NCBI RefSeq assembly: GCF_000797515.1
Contig: NZ_JSBN01000098.1
Coordinates: forward strand, 165-38,020
Direction of reading: 5' to 3'
Source of the DNA: Sphingomonas sp. Ant H11
GTDB lineage: Bacteria; Pseudomonadota; Alphaproteobacteria; Sphingomonadales; Sphingomonadaceae
Length of the DNA stretch: 37,856 nt
Of this stretch, positions 1 to 7,411 are shown piece after piece. Numbering within the stretch: position 1 is the stretch's first letter; each line of letters starts with the position of its first letter. The position numbers and the translations under genes are program-made. The notes below the pieces were generated by a model. The model made no database searches and was not told the DNA's origin. It saw only the letters and a program-made list of their open reading frames with translations.

Positions 1-607
1 CCGAGCGCTCGCCGCCGCCGCTTCGCGCCCGAGGCAACAAGCTTGCCTCGCTTGCGCCAGACCGGACATCGACAATCATGCGCGCCGTACTGGTCGATGA
101 TCGTGTCATCGATATCGGCCCATTGTCGTCGCGCAATGCGAAGCCAGGCCGCGAAATGCTCGGCCTCGGATCGATAGGACTGGGCCGGTCCTTGCGCGAG
201 TTGCAAGCGATCGATCCCATCGAAATAGTCGGCGAGGTGCCGTGGCAGATCGTCGATCCCGTCTCGACACCGACGTAGCCTTGATCCTCCAGGAAGCGGA
301 CGAAGCGCCTGACTCGCGCTGCAATGTCCGCCTTATAGACTGGCTGCTGCGCCGAATACCGGTGGCAACGGCACCGATGCTTCTCGAACCGCCGAACGGT
401 CCGATCGTCGATCGTGCGGATCGCGATCCCATGCAGTTCCATCCAATGCAGGAAATGACGGGCCGCAGCGCCAAACAGAATCGCACTGCCTGACCTCTCG
501 TCGAGCGACAGAGAGGAGAGGAATGCGGTGAGTAGAGCGTCGTGACTGGGCGGGTCTTCGACCCGGAGCCGGGCCGCTCGAAACGACAATAATGATCTTG
601 ATCGCAT
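1..607 (-). CDS. Tyrosine-type site-specific integrase, N-terminal part (cut by window edge, one frameshift)
   Basis: Reading leftwards from an ATG at 607, the protein begins MRSRSLLSF and has a helical, Arg-rich N-terminal region like the SAM-like core-binding domain of tyrosine recombinases. It includes stretches such as ILFGAAARHFLHW and FVRFLEDQGY, and later a Cys-rich DCRCPVWRKRG near the window edge. About 200 residues are visible. The catalytic domain (Arg...His-x-x-Arg...Tyr) would lie outside the window, so the family call rests on the N-terminal domain only. A one-base frameshift is needed at about 262-266 (VGVE into GIDDLPRHLADYF). The gene sits 125 bp from the broken end of the strawberry-notch gene, with two palindromes between them, which suits an integrase located at one end of an inserted element. 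A transposon-borne recombinase of another class is the main alternative. Confidence 0.6.
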   Translation of the reverse strand, partial: MRSRSLLSFRAARLRVEDPPSHDALLTAFLSSLSLDERSGSAILFGAAARHFLHWMELHGIAIRTIDDRTVRRFEKHRCRCHRYSAQQPVYKADIAARVRRFVRFLEDQGYVGVETGSTICHGTSPTISMGSIACNSRKDRPSPIDPRPSISRPGFALRDDNGPISMTRSSTSTARMIVDVRSGASEASLLPRARSGGGERS

Positions 608-610
608 GTT

Positions 611-642
611 GGTTCCTTCGACTTGTTCAGGTCGAGGGAACC
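611..642. repeat. Imperfect inverted repeat abutting the integrase start codon
   Basis: Two 15-base arms (GGTTCCTTCGACTTG and CAGGTCGAGGGAACC) are separated by two bases. They pair along their whole length if two G-T pairs are allowed. The repeat ends three bases upstream of the integrase ATG (607). It could be a recombinase binding site or att core, or an RNA hairpin limiting integrase translation. No U-tract follows it, so a simple terminator is unlikely. Confidence 0.7.
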
Positions 643-732
643 GTAATTATCTGGAGTGAAATCATGGAAAACCGAAGGAAACCTGCGTCTCTCGCCGCCA
701 CGCTCGACATAAACTGCGACTGCAAAGAAGCC

Positions 733-758
733 GTGTAATGTGGAGCTCCACATTACAC
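733..758. repeat. Perfect 26-bp palindrome at the broken end of the strawberry-notch gene
   Basis: Arm GTGTAATGTGGAG is followed directly by its exact reverse complement, with no spacer and no mismatch. The premature stop codon of the strawberry-notch gene (TAA at 753-755) is made by this palindrome, so the gene loses its reading frame exactly where the palindrome begins. It is therefore a strong candidate for the terminal repeat or crossover site of the element that carries the adjacent integrase. Confidence 0.85.
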
Positions 759-3308
759 ATATTCGCGCGGCGTGATGTCCACGGATACGTCGTCCCATTC
801 GTCGGTCGGGATCTCGGCCAGGCGGCGCTCCTGCAGCGCCTCGCCGGTCGAGACGATCTGGATGACGGCGGCGTGTCCGGCGGCGAGATCGCGTTCGATG
901 CTCGCAACGACGCTGGGCGTCTGCATCGCGGTGATGAGGTGGTTGAAGAAGCGCTGCTTGGCCTGCTCGAACGCTGATCGCGCCGCCGCCTTGGCCTGCC
1001 GGTTCAGCGTGCCATGCGCCGCGCTGGTGATGCCCGACGCCTGCATGGCCGCATCGAGATTGTTGTGGATGATCTGGAACGCGCCGGCATAGGCGTCATA
1101 GATCCGGATCTGCTCGGGGGTCAGCCGATGCTCCAGCATCTCATATTCCACGCCGTCGAACGACAGCGAACGCGCGGCATAGAGGCCGAGGGCCTTCAAG
1201 TCGCGGGCGAGCACTTCCATCGCGGCGACCCCGCCATTCTCGATGGCGGCGACGAATTCGCCGCGCGTCGCGAAGGGGAAATCCTCGCCGCCCCACAGGC
1301 CGAGCCGTTGGGCATAGGCGAGGTTCGGGACGGCGGTGGCGCCGGTCGCCGAGACATAGACGATGCGGGCATTAGGCAGCGCCTGTTGGAGGCGAAGGCC
1401 AGCGCGTCCCTGCTGCGAAGGCGCGACGTCGCCGCGCGCGCCCTTGCCGCCCGCGGCATTGGCCATGGCGTGCGCCTCGTCGAACACGATCACGCCGTCG
1501 AAATCACGACCGAGCCATTCGACGATCTGCTCGACGCGGCTCGCCTTGCCGCCGCGTTCCTGCGAGCGCAGCGTTGCGTAGGTCGTGAACAGCACGCCTT
1601 CGTCGAGCCGGATCGGCGTGCCCTGCCGATAGCGCGACAGCGGCGTCACCAACAGGCGCTCCTGGCCCAGCGCCGTCCAGTCGCGCTGGGCGTCCTCCAG
1701 CAGGCGATCCGAGACGGACATCCAGACCGCGCGGCGACGGCCTTTCAGCCAATTGTCGAGGATGATGCCGGCGACCTGACGGCCTTTGCCCGCACCGGTG
1801 CCGTCACCAAGAAACCAGCCGCGCCGGAAGCGGAAGGCATTATCGTCGTCCTCGGCCGCCGCCTTCACGACTTCCCAGGTCTCATCGACGCCCCAGGCGC
1901 GGAGAGAAATCCCGAATGGGCCTCGCCGGCGTAGATGATCGATTCGAGCTGTGCGTCGGACAGGATGCCGATCGACGCGAGGATGGTGGGCAGATGGGGA
2001 CGATAGCTTGGCTTCGGCGGCGCGACAGAGGCCATCGCCGCCGACTGAACCAGAGGTGTCGGATGCGGCTTTGCGCCTGGGATGCGCAACGATTGGAGCG
2101 TGTAAGGCTCGTAGATGCTGTCGCCGAGCGACCGGTGGGCGGCGTCCAGTCGGCCGTCTCATAAATGAGTTCGGGCGCATCGGCATCGAGAGCGGAATCC
2201 GGCGTGACGATGGGCCGAGCAATCGCCGTCCATCGCGCTGGCGCGCGCCCGGCCGCGATCGGCAAGGCGGTCGCCGGAGCGGGCGTGGTGGGGTGACGCG
2301 GCGGCACCTGGGTCTGGACCCAGCGGAGCAGCGTTGCCGTGTCCGGCGCAAGACCGGCGCTGGCCGGGAAGATCGCCGGATCGTCGGCGGGCAGCTTGTC
2401 GATGACCGTCAGTCGCGTTTTCGATGCTGGTGCCGTGCTTCGCATAGACATTGCCGGCGATCGCGGCGGTGAAAACGATTCGGCCGGTCTCCTGTATTGC
2501 GACGAAGGCATCGCGCCACGCGGGGACATCTGGCGAGCAGTTCGCGCCGGTGATCGCGACCAGCCGGCCACCGAGCTCGAGCCGTGCCAGCGCTGAGGCG
2601 ATGTGGCGCAGCGCCGCGTCTTTTATCTTCTGGTCGACATGGGCGACCGCCGAGAATGGCGGGTTCATCAAGACGACAGTTGGACGGACGGTCTCAGGAA
2701 GCCGATCGTCGATCGTAGCAGCGTCGTGGCGGCTGACCGCGATCTCGGGAAATAGAAGGCTGAGTAGCACCGCACGCACTTCGGCCAGCTCGTTGAGCGC
2801 GAGGTCTGCGCCTGACAGCGCGGCATGGACGGCCAGCATGCCGGTGCCGGCAGACGGCTCCAGCACGCGATCGCCGCTGTGCGCCGAGGCAGCCGTCGCG
2901 GCAACAAATGCAAGCCCGGGGGGCGTCGAGAATTGTTGCAAGGCCTGCGCGGATTCGGATCGGCGGGTGTGGGTGGGAAAGAGCGCGGCAATGCGTTCGA
3001 TCATCGCGAGCGCACTCGGTGCTGCACGCGAGATGATCGCGGCCCCATATCGGCGCAGGAACAGGATTTCTGCCGCCTCGCAGACATCATAGGCGGTTTT
3101 CCAGTCCCAGATCCCTTCGGCGTCTGTGCCACCGAAGGAGGCCGTCATCGCCTCGCGCAGCGCTGCGGTCTCGACCGGACGGCCGGCTTCCAGCATCGGA
3201 AGGAGATACCGCGCGGTGGCCAAGATTGCGGCGGCCCGCGCGGCGAAGCCCGCCGCGGCCGGGGGCTGACGCGGCGCCTTGCGCCGCGTCGGATAGGATG
3301 TGAGGCAC
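753..3308 (-). pseudogene. Strawberry-notch-family helicase/methylase-like protein, 3'-truncated and frameshifted
   Basis: The N-terminal half has a DNA-methylase-like fold: a VLEPSAGTGMLAVHA SAM-binding motif and an LMNPPF catalytic motif. A linker follows, then a superfamily-2 helicase domain with GDGTGAGKGRQ as Walker A, VIVFDEAH as motif II and VSATGA as motif III. This methylase-plus-helicase arrangement is typical of plasmid-borne strawberry-notch-like proteins, which usually exceed 1,300 residues; only about 850 codons are present. The C-terminal half of the helicase is missing because the frame stops inside the palindrome at 733-758. Four single-base indels (about 1899, 2126, 2418-2421 and 3261-3265) also break the frame. 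The likely start is GTG at 3308 (VPHILSDAAQGAA). The role in plasmid biology is unknown; such genes travel with parB-type backbone genes like those at the right end. Confidence 0.8.
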
Positions 3309-3401
3309 TGGGAGGGTCTCCGGGAGAGCGGGAAAGAGCCGAGCCCGCCGGACGCTCTCTCTAACCGCCAGGCTCACCCGTTCCCGGCACGCCTCTCCCT
3401 C

Positions 3402-3590
3402 TCACGGGATGTCGAAATCCTCAGCGAGACCGAGTTCCTTCAGCCTCGCGAAATCATCCTCGCGCACGATCTCATAGTCGTTCGACCGATTGCCGTAGTG
3501 GCCGTTCCAGACCGCGCCGAGGCTCGCCCACCAGCCGTCCGGCCAGACTGCAATATCGTCGACACTGTAAGGGGGCGCGTTACTCGTCAT
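3402..3590 (-). CDS. Conserved small plasmid-backbone protein (62 aa), function unknown
   Basis: An ATG at 3590 with a good ribosome-binding site (GGAGAAGG, 3 bases before ATG) opens a 62-residue acidic, Trp-rich protein. It begins MTSNAPPYSVDDIAVWPDG and ends in AEDFDIP. No transmembrane segment or signal peptide is visible. It lies upstream of, and on the same strand as, the strawberry-notch gene and may be cotranscribed with it. A longer in-frame extension to 3725 has no ribosome-binding site and looks noncoding. I do not recognise a function. The 225 bp upstream, to the rcnR stop, contain a short hairpin (AACCCG-TTCA-CGGGTT, 3678-3693) and no gene; this stretch is probably the junction between backbone and metal island. 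Confidence 0.6.
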   Translation of the reverse strand: MTSNAPPYSVDDIAVWPDGWWASLGAVWNGHYGNRSNDYEIVREDDFARLKELGLAEDFDIP

Positions 3591-3815
3591 GGTCCTTCTC
3601 CGGTTCTTGCGCGGGGCCATTCCCGCCGATGCCCAGAGGAGGGTGCCGAGCGAGGCCTTCACCGAGGAACTGAGGGGAACCCGTTCACGGGTTGAAGGCA
3701 CGAGGACGCGCACCTTATTGGGCATCGATCGGACGGGATGGGTCGCGTGAAGATAGTGGGTAGGTGCCCTAACCGCGTCCGCGTCAACTGCGCGCTCGTG
3801 ACAAGGCGCAAGCCG

Positions 3816-4082
3816 TCACAAATATTTGGCGAGTTCTCCCAGCTTCGCCAGTTCACCCCGCATCGCTTGCGGTAGCGGACCGATGACATCTTCGAGATGA
3901 TGCTCGATATGATCGGTCACCAACAAGGTCTTGGTCTTGTCGATCGCCGCGATCACCGCCTGCATCTGCTGGGCGATCTGAAGGCCGTCTCGCCCTTCGG
4001 CGACCATCTCGATGATCTTGGCCAAATGCCCTTGCGCGCGCTTGAGCCGGTTGAGGAGATCGGGGTTGGCGGCATGACTCAT
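3816..4082 (-). CDS. rcnR: RcnR/CsoR-family metal-sensing repressor lacking cysteine (88 aa)
   Basis: The protein is an 88-residue all-helical member of the CsoR/RcnR (DUF156) repressor family. It begins MSHAANPDLLNRLKRAQGHL and includes the helix-2 segment TDHIEHHLEDVI. It starts at ATG 4082 with a strong AAGGAGG site, 11 bp after the rcnA stop, so the two form one operon. E. coli RcnR binds Ni/Co through the N-terminus, His3, Cys35, His60 and His64. Here His3 and a His cluster (about 58-62) are present, but the residue aligned with Cys35 is Gly and the protein has no Cys at all. That makes Cu(I) or formaldehyde sensing unlikely and suggests an all N/O-ligand Ni/Co or Zn site. It probably represses rcnAR through the G-tract operator at 4980-5003. 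Confidence 0.8.
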   Translation of the reverse strand: MSHAANPDLLNRLKRAQGHLAKIIEMVAEGRDGLQIAQQMQAVIAAIDKTKTLLVTDHIEHHLEDVIGPLPQAMRGELAKLGELAKYL

Positions 4083-4093
4083 GGGAACCTCCT

Positions 4094-4951
4094 TCAGCGC
4101 GGCAACGCCATCCAACCATGAACGGCAACGTAGAGCCCGACCAGCAGGATCACACCGCCTGACAAGAAGGGCGCTTTGCGCACAAGCTCGCCAAAACCCG
4201 ACCAGCGCTTCGAGACCTGCCGCACGCTGATCGCAGCAATAACGCCCGACACCACCATGGTGATCGCAAGTCCGATGCTGAAACACAGCACCAGCACGGC
4301 GCCCAGGGTCAGTCTTTTCAATTGTAGGCAGAGCAGCAGGACGGTGATCGCACCAGGGCAAGGGATGAGTCCGCCGGTAAGGCCGAACACGATGATCTGC
4401 CCTGTAGTGACGTTGCTGTCGGCGAACCTGCGCCGGATATCGTCGGCATGGGCAAGCTCGTGGGCATCGGCATAGCCTCCGGTCGAGACTTCGAGCCCGT
4501 GCCCGCCCAAATTCTGATCAAGATCGCCATGGGCATGGCTATGATCATGGTGATGCCCGTCATGGTTATGATGATGCCCATGATCGTGGTGATGCTCGGC
4601 CGCTAATTGTTCGCGGCGTGTCCGCCATAACATCCAGCCCGCGATGGCGATGATCATGACACCGGAGGCGAGCTGGAAATAGGGCTCTGTCGTCTCGGCG
4701 TTGAGATTGCCGAACAGCCACATGCCGCCTAGCGCGACGATCCAGACCACCGCTGTGTGGGATGCTGTCGCGGCAAGGCCGAGAAGGACGGCCTGGCGCA
4801 CCGTACCCCGGACGGCGATGATGAACGCCGCCATCATGGTCTTGGAATGCCCCGGCTCTAGCCCGTGCAAAGCGCCAAGCAGAATGGCGGTGGGAATGAA
4901 CAGCCAGGCGTGCGCGGTGCTTTGCTGAAGAAGATCGGTGAGGGATGTCAT
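4094..4951 (-). CDS. rcnA: RcnA-family nickel/cobalt efflux protein
   Basis: This 285-residue inner-membrane protein has about six hydrophobic segments. It carries the NicO/RcnA signatures LGALHGLEPGHSKTMM (about 25-40) and LTGGLIPCPGAITVLLL. A His-rich cytoplasmic loop at residues 120-142 (14 His in 23 positions) is a typical metal-binding loop of Ni/Co exporters. RcnA proteins export Ni(II) and Co(II) from the cytoplasm. The gene begins at ATG 4951, 28 bp downstream of a G-tract inverted-repeat operator, and is followed by its probable repressor rcnR. It lies at the downstream end of the cop cluster on the same strand but has its own promoter region. Confidence 0.92.
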   Translation of the reverse strand: MTSLTDLLQQSTAHAWLFIPTAILLGALHGLEPGHSKTMMAAFIIAVRGTVRQAVLLGLAATASHTAVVWIVALGGMWLFGNLNAETTEPYFQLASGVMIIAIAGWMLWRTRREQLAAEHHHDHGHHHNHDGHHHDHSHAHGDLDQNLGGHGLEVSTGGYADAHELAHADDIRRRFADSNVTTGQIIVFGLTGGLIPCPGAITVLLLCLQLKRLTLGAVLVLCFSIGLAITMVVSGVIAAISVRQVSKRWSGFGELVRKAPFLSGGVILLVGLYVAVHGWMALPR

Positions 4952-4979
4952 GCCGAGCCGCTAGCAGATCAACAGGCTT

Positions 4980-5003
4980 TATCCTATCCCCCCAGAGAGG
5001 ATA
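4980..5003 (-). promoter_or_regulatory. RcnR/CsoR-type operator upstream of rcnA
   Basis: On the minus strand the site reads TATCCT-N4-GGGGGG-AT-AGGATA: an inverted repeat TATCCT/AGGATA around a run of six G. G-tracts bordered by inverted repeats are the known operator form for RcnR and related CsoR-family repressors. The site lies 28 bp upstream of the rcnA start, where it would block transcription of rcnAR. Confidence 0.75.
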
Positions 5004-5115
5004 TGGTCTGAACTGGTTCAAGTCGCACGTTTGGGCACCGAAGCCCTGTGGATCTGCCGGCCGCCAAATCAAGACTGATTGCCGAAGCGTCACGCGATCG
5101 GCGCAGGTCTCTGCC

Positions 5116-5562
5116 TCACATCCGTGCGAGAATGCGCTTCATCTGATTGATCTCTTCGCGCTGCGACTTGATGATCTGTCCGCAAAGCGCGACGACCTCG
5201 GGATCCTTGACTGGTGCTTTGGTACACATCAGCACCGCGCCCGAATGGTGCGGAATCATTGAGCGTAGGAATGCGCGGTCGCCGATCGTGGCCTGTGTGC
5301 GGATCAGCGCGAAGCAGCCGAGAAAAATCACGGCCGATGCGGTCAGCAGCGCGGCATTGACGGCTTTGGAAGGAAACATGTGCTTCATCGCGAGGATCAT
5401 CAGCACCACCATCGGCGCGACCATCATCAGCGTCATGTATAACATATTGAGATTGTTGTAGAAGCTGCCAAGATTGTCGATCATCACGAACATCACCAAG
5501 TACATGATGATCCCGCTGACGATCGTTTGCAGCGCGAGACTGGCATAGGCGTTCTTCTTCAT
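5116..5562 (-). CDS. DUF305-domain membrane protein of the copper cluster
   Basis: The protein has 148 residues. Three hydrophobic segments (about 9-28, 38-60 and 68-87) anchor it in the membrane, followed by a short DUF305-like domain with SMIPHHSGAVLMC (about 101-113) and helical IIKSQREEINQMKRIL. The His-His pair and the conserved helix are the family hallmark. DUF305 proteins often accompany copper-resistance genes, but the biochemical role is not established. Cys113 and Cys127 could form a disulfide or a metal site. It starts at ATG 5562 with GGAGAAAG in front and is separated by 42 bp from the cytochrome c gene, so it is probably the last gene of the copA-copB-cytochrome operon. Confidence 0.85.
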   Translation of the reverse strand: MKKNAYASLALQTIVSGIIMYLVMFVMIDNLGSFYNNLNMLYMTLMMVAPMVVLMILAMKHMFPSKAVNAALLTASAVIFLGCFALIRTQATIGDRAFLRSMIPHHSGAVLMCTKAPVKDPEVVALCGQIIKSQREEINQMKRILARM

Positions 5563-5604
5563 CGCTCTTTCTCCGTTCGGGTTCGCCCACCCCTGTCGCG
5601 GTGC

Positions 5605-6180
5605 TCATTTCATGCCGGGCATATCCTTCATCATCTCGTCATGGTCCTCGGGCGCGCTGGCGACGAGGCGCTTATATTCCTCGGGCGACATGCCCGGCAG
5701 GCGGCGCACGAACGCGACCATGTCCCAGATCAACGGATCGGGATGGGTTTTGCCCCAGGCCGGCATGGCGCTCAGCTTGACCCCGTGCTTGATGATCCAG
5801 AATTGCTCGCCTGCGCTCAGGTCCTGCGGCTTGGCCAGTTCGGGGGCTTGCGGATAGAGACCCTGGCTCAGTTCCGATCGCTCAACGCCGGGGCCGAGAT
5901 GGCAACTCGAACACATCTCGGCATAGAGGCCCGCGCCCGCGGCGATGCGCTGCGGTGCGTTCAAGTCGGCCGGCGGCGTGATGCCGTGGGCATGAACCGC
6001 AATCGAGCGATCGCGCAGGCTTTCGAGAAGCGAATAGACCGCCGGTGTGTGGGGCGCGTCGGCTGCGATGTTGTAGATACCGAAATAGACGAATGCAGCG
6101 GTGGCGAGCAGCAGCAGCGCGATCGACGCGCCTGTAAAGGAGAGGCTCGGTAAGTGATGCCGCATCTTCTCTCTGTCCAT
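5605..6180 (-). CDS. Membrane-anchored c-type cytochrome with C-terminal MPGM motif
   Basis: This 191-residue class I cytochrome c has an N-terminal hydrophobic anchor (about 18-35), one haem motif CSSCH at 90-94, and a distal Met candidate in KLSAMPAWGKTHPD. The sequence ends MMKDMPGMK, a Met-rich tail resembling the copper-binding repeats of the neighbouring CopA and CopB. The start is set at ATG 6180 (MDREKMRHH); ATG 6165 is an alternative. It lies 40 bp downstream of copB on the same strand. A plausible role, not shown, is to take electrons from the cuprous oxidase or to couple copper oxidation to the respiratory chain. Confidence 0.88.
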   Translation of the reverse strand: MDREKMRHHLPSLSFTGASIALLLLATAAFVYFGIYNIAADAPHTPAVYSLLESLRDRSIAVHAHGITPPADLNAPQRIAAGAGLYAEMCSSCHLGPGVERSELSQGLYPQAPELAKPQDLSAGEQFWIIKHGVKLSAMPAWGKTHPDPLIWDMVAFVRRLPGMSPEEYKRLVASAPEDHDEMMKDMPGMK

Positions 6181-6220
6181 CCCCTTGTTCCTCAATTCGC
6201 CCGGGCACCGGAATGCGGAT

Positions 6221-7411
6221 TCAGAACCAGAACCGCACGCCGGCGACGAAGCTCGTGGTTGTCGGATCCTTGCCGTCGGCGCGCGCGAAGTCGGCGGTAC
6301 GGCCTGTCTTCGCTTGATAAGAAACGCCGACATAGGGCGCGAACTGTCGGCTGACCTCATAGCGCAGGCGCAAACCCAGCTCGGCATCGGTGAGACCGGA
6401 GCCGAGCCTGATTTCGGGCACGTCCTGCGCCGACAGATTGAATTCGACGCGCGGCTGCAGGATCAGCCGCTGCGTGAGGCGCTGGTCGTAATAGCCTTCG
6501 AGCCGCCCGAGCACCTCGCCCTTGTTGCTGAGAAACAGCGCACCTTCGACCTCGAACATATAGGGCGCGAGACCTTCGAACCCGACCGTCGCATAGGTCC
6601 GTGTCGGGCTGGGCTGAAAGTCGTGACGCACGCCCGCTTGTACGTTGAAATAGGGTCCGATCGCGCGGCTGTAGAGCGCTTGAACCTCGGCGCTCTCAAC
6701 GCTTTCGCGGAACGCGCCTTCGCCCTCGGACTTCAACCATAGCCGGTTTATATCGCCGCCGACCCAAGCTTCGCCGTCCCAGCGATAGCCGTCACGGCCG
6801 GCACGCGCCTGAACCTCGGCGAGGTTGAACATCACCTGATAGAGCGTCTGGCCGCCCTGCTCGCGCATCATCGCGGCGCGCGATCGGCTCATGTCAGACG
6901 CCGGAAAAAAGCGATCGGCGTAATGATCCATCGGCGGCGGGGGTGCTGGCGCGTCGCCGGCGGGGAGCCCGGTTCCGGTCTGGACCATGCCGGGCGTCGT
7001 CATTCCCGGCATGGACGACATGTCGTGAGCGCGGTGATCGCTCGACATGTCCATCCCGGGCATCGACTGCGGACCTTCCGGCGGCGTGGCCTTGGCCCCA
7101 GCGGCGGGCTTGTCCCCCATGCCCGGCATTGCGGACATGGAGGTTGTCGAATCCGGTTTGGCCGCCGGCATGGCCATGCTTCGCATAGCATCCGCGGCGG
7201 GGGCCGGCGCGCGGCGCGGTGCGGGTCTGCGCGTGGCCTTTTTGGCGGCCTTCTTCTCGACCGGCTTTTTAGCGGCCGGCCTGGCAGCCGCAGCCTTTTT
7301 GGCCGGCGCGGGCATCTTCATGCCAGGCATGCCCGGCATGTCCTGTGCCGATGCGGGCATGCCGAGCGCAAGCGCGGTGGTGGCTGCGAACGCGGCGAGC
7401 AGCCGGTTCAT
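6221..7411 (-). CDS. copB: Copper-resistance outer-membrane protein CopB
   Basis: The 396-residue protein has a signal peptide (MNRLLAAFAATTALALGMPASAQ). A long low-complexity region of about 140 residues follows, rich in Lys/Ala/Pro and with several MPGM-type repeats. The C-terminal domain (from about residue 160) is the CopB/PcoB beta-barrel, beginning DHYADRFFPASDMSRSR and ending in an aromatic residue (GVRFWF), as outer-membrane proteins do. CopB works with the multicopper oxidase CopA in periplasmic copper sequestration. Its ATG overlaps the copA stop codon (ATGA), so the two are translationally coupled. The Lys/Ala-rich segment (about 35-75) is unusual and may be a periplasm-spanning linker. 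Confidence 0.95.
   Translation of the reverse strand: MNRLLAAFAATTALALGMPASAQDMPGMPGMKMPAPAKKAAAARPAAKKPVEKKAAKKATRRPAPRRAPAPAADAMRSMAMPAAKPDSTTSMSAMPGMGDKPAAGAKATPPEGPQSMPGMDMSSDHRAHDMSSMPGMTTPGMVQTGTGLPAGDAPAPPPPMDHYADRFFPASDMSRSRAAMMREQGGQTLYQVMFNLAEVQARAGRDGYRWDGEAWVGGDINRLWLKSEGEGAFRESVESAEVQALYSRAIGPYFNVQAGVRHDFQPSPTRTYATVGFEGLAPYMFEVEGALFLSNKGEVLGRLEGYYDQRLTQRLILQPRVEFNLSAQDVPEIRLGSGLTDAELGLRLRYEVSRQFAPYVGVSYQAKTGRTADFARADGKDPTTTSFVAGVRFWF

Noticed and set aside
1..607. Assignment of the integrase to a three-recombinase (RIT) element
   Set aside because: Only one partial recombinase is visible and the repeats could not be matched to RIT ends, so the claim is not supported.
3798..3819. 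GTGAC/GTCAC stem overlapping the rcnR stop as a terminator
   Set aside because: The stem is short with a bulge, and no U-tract follows.
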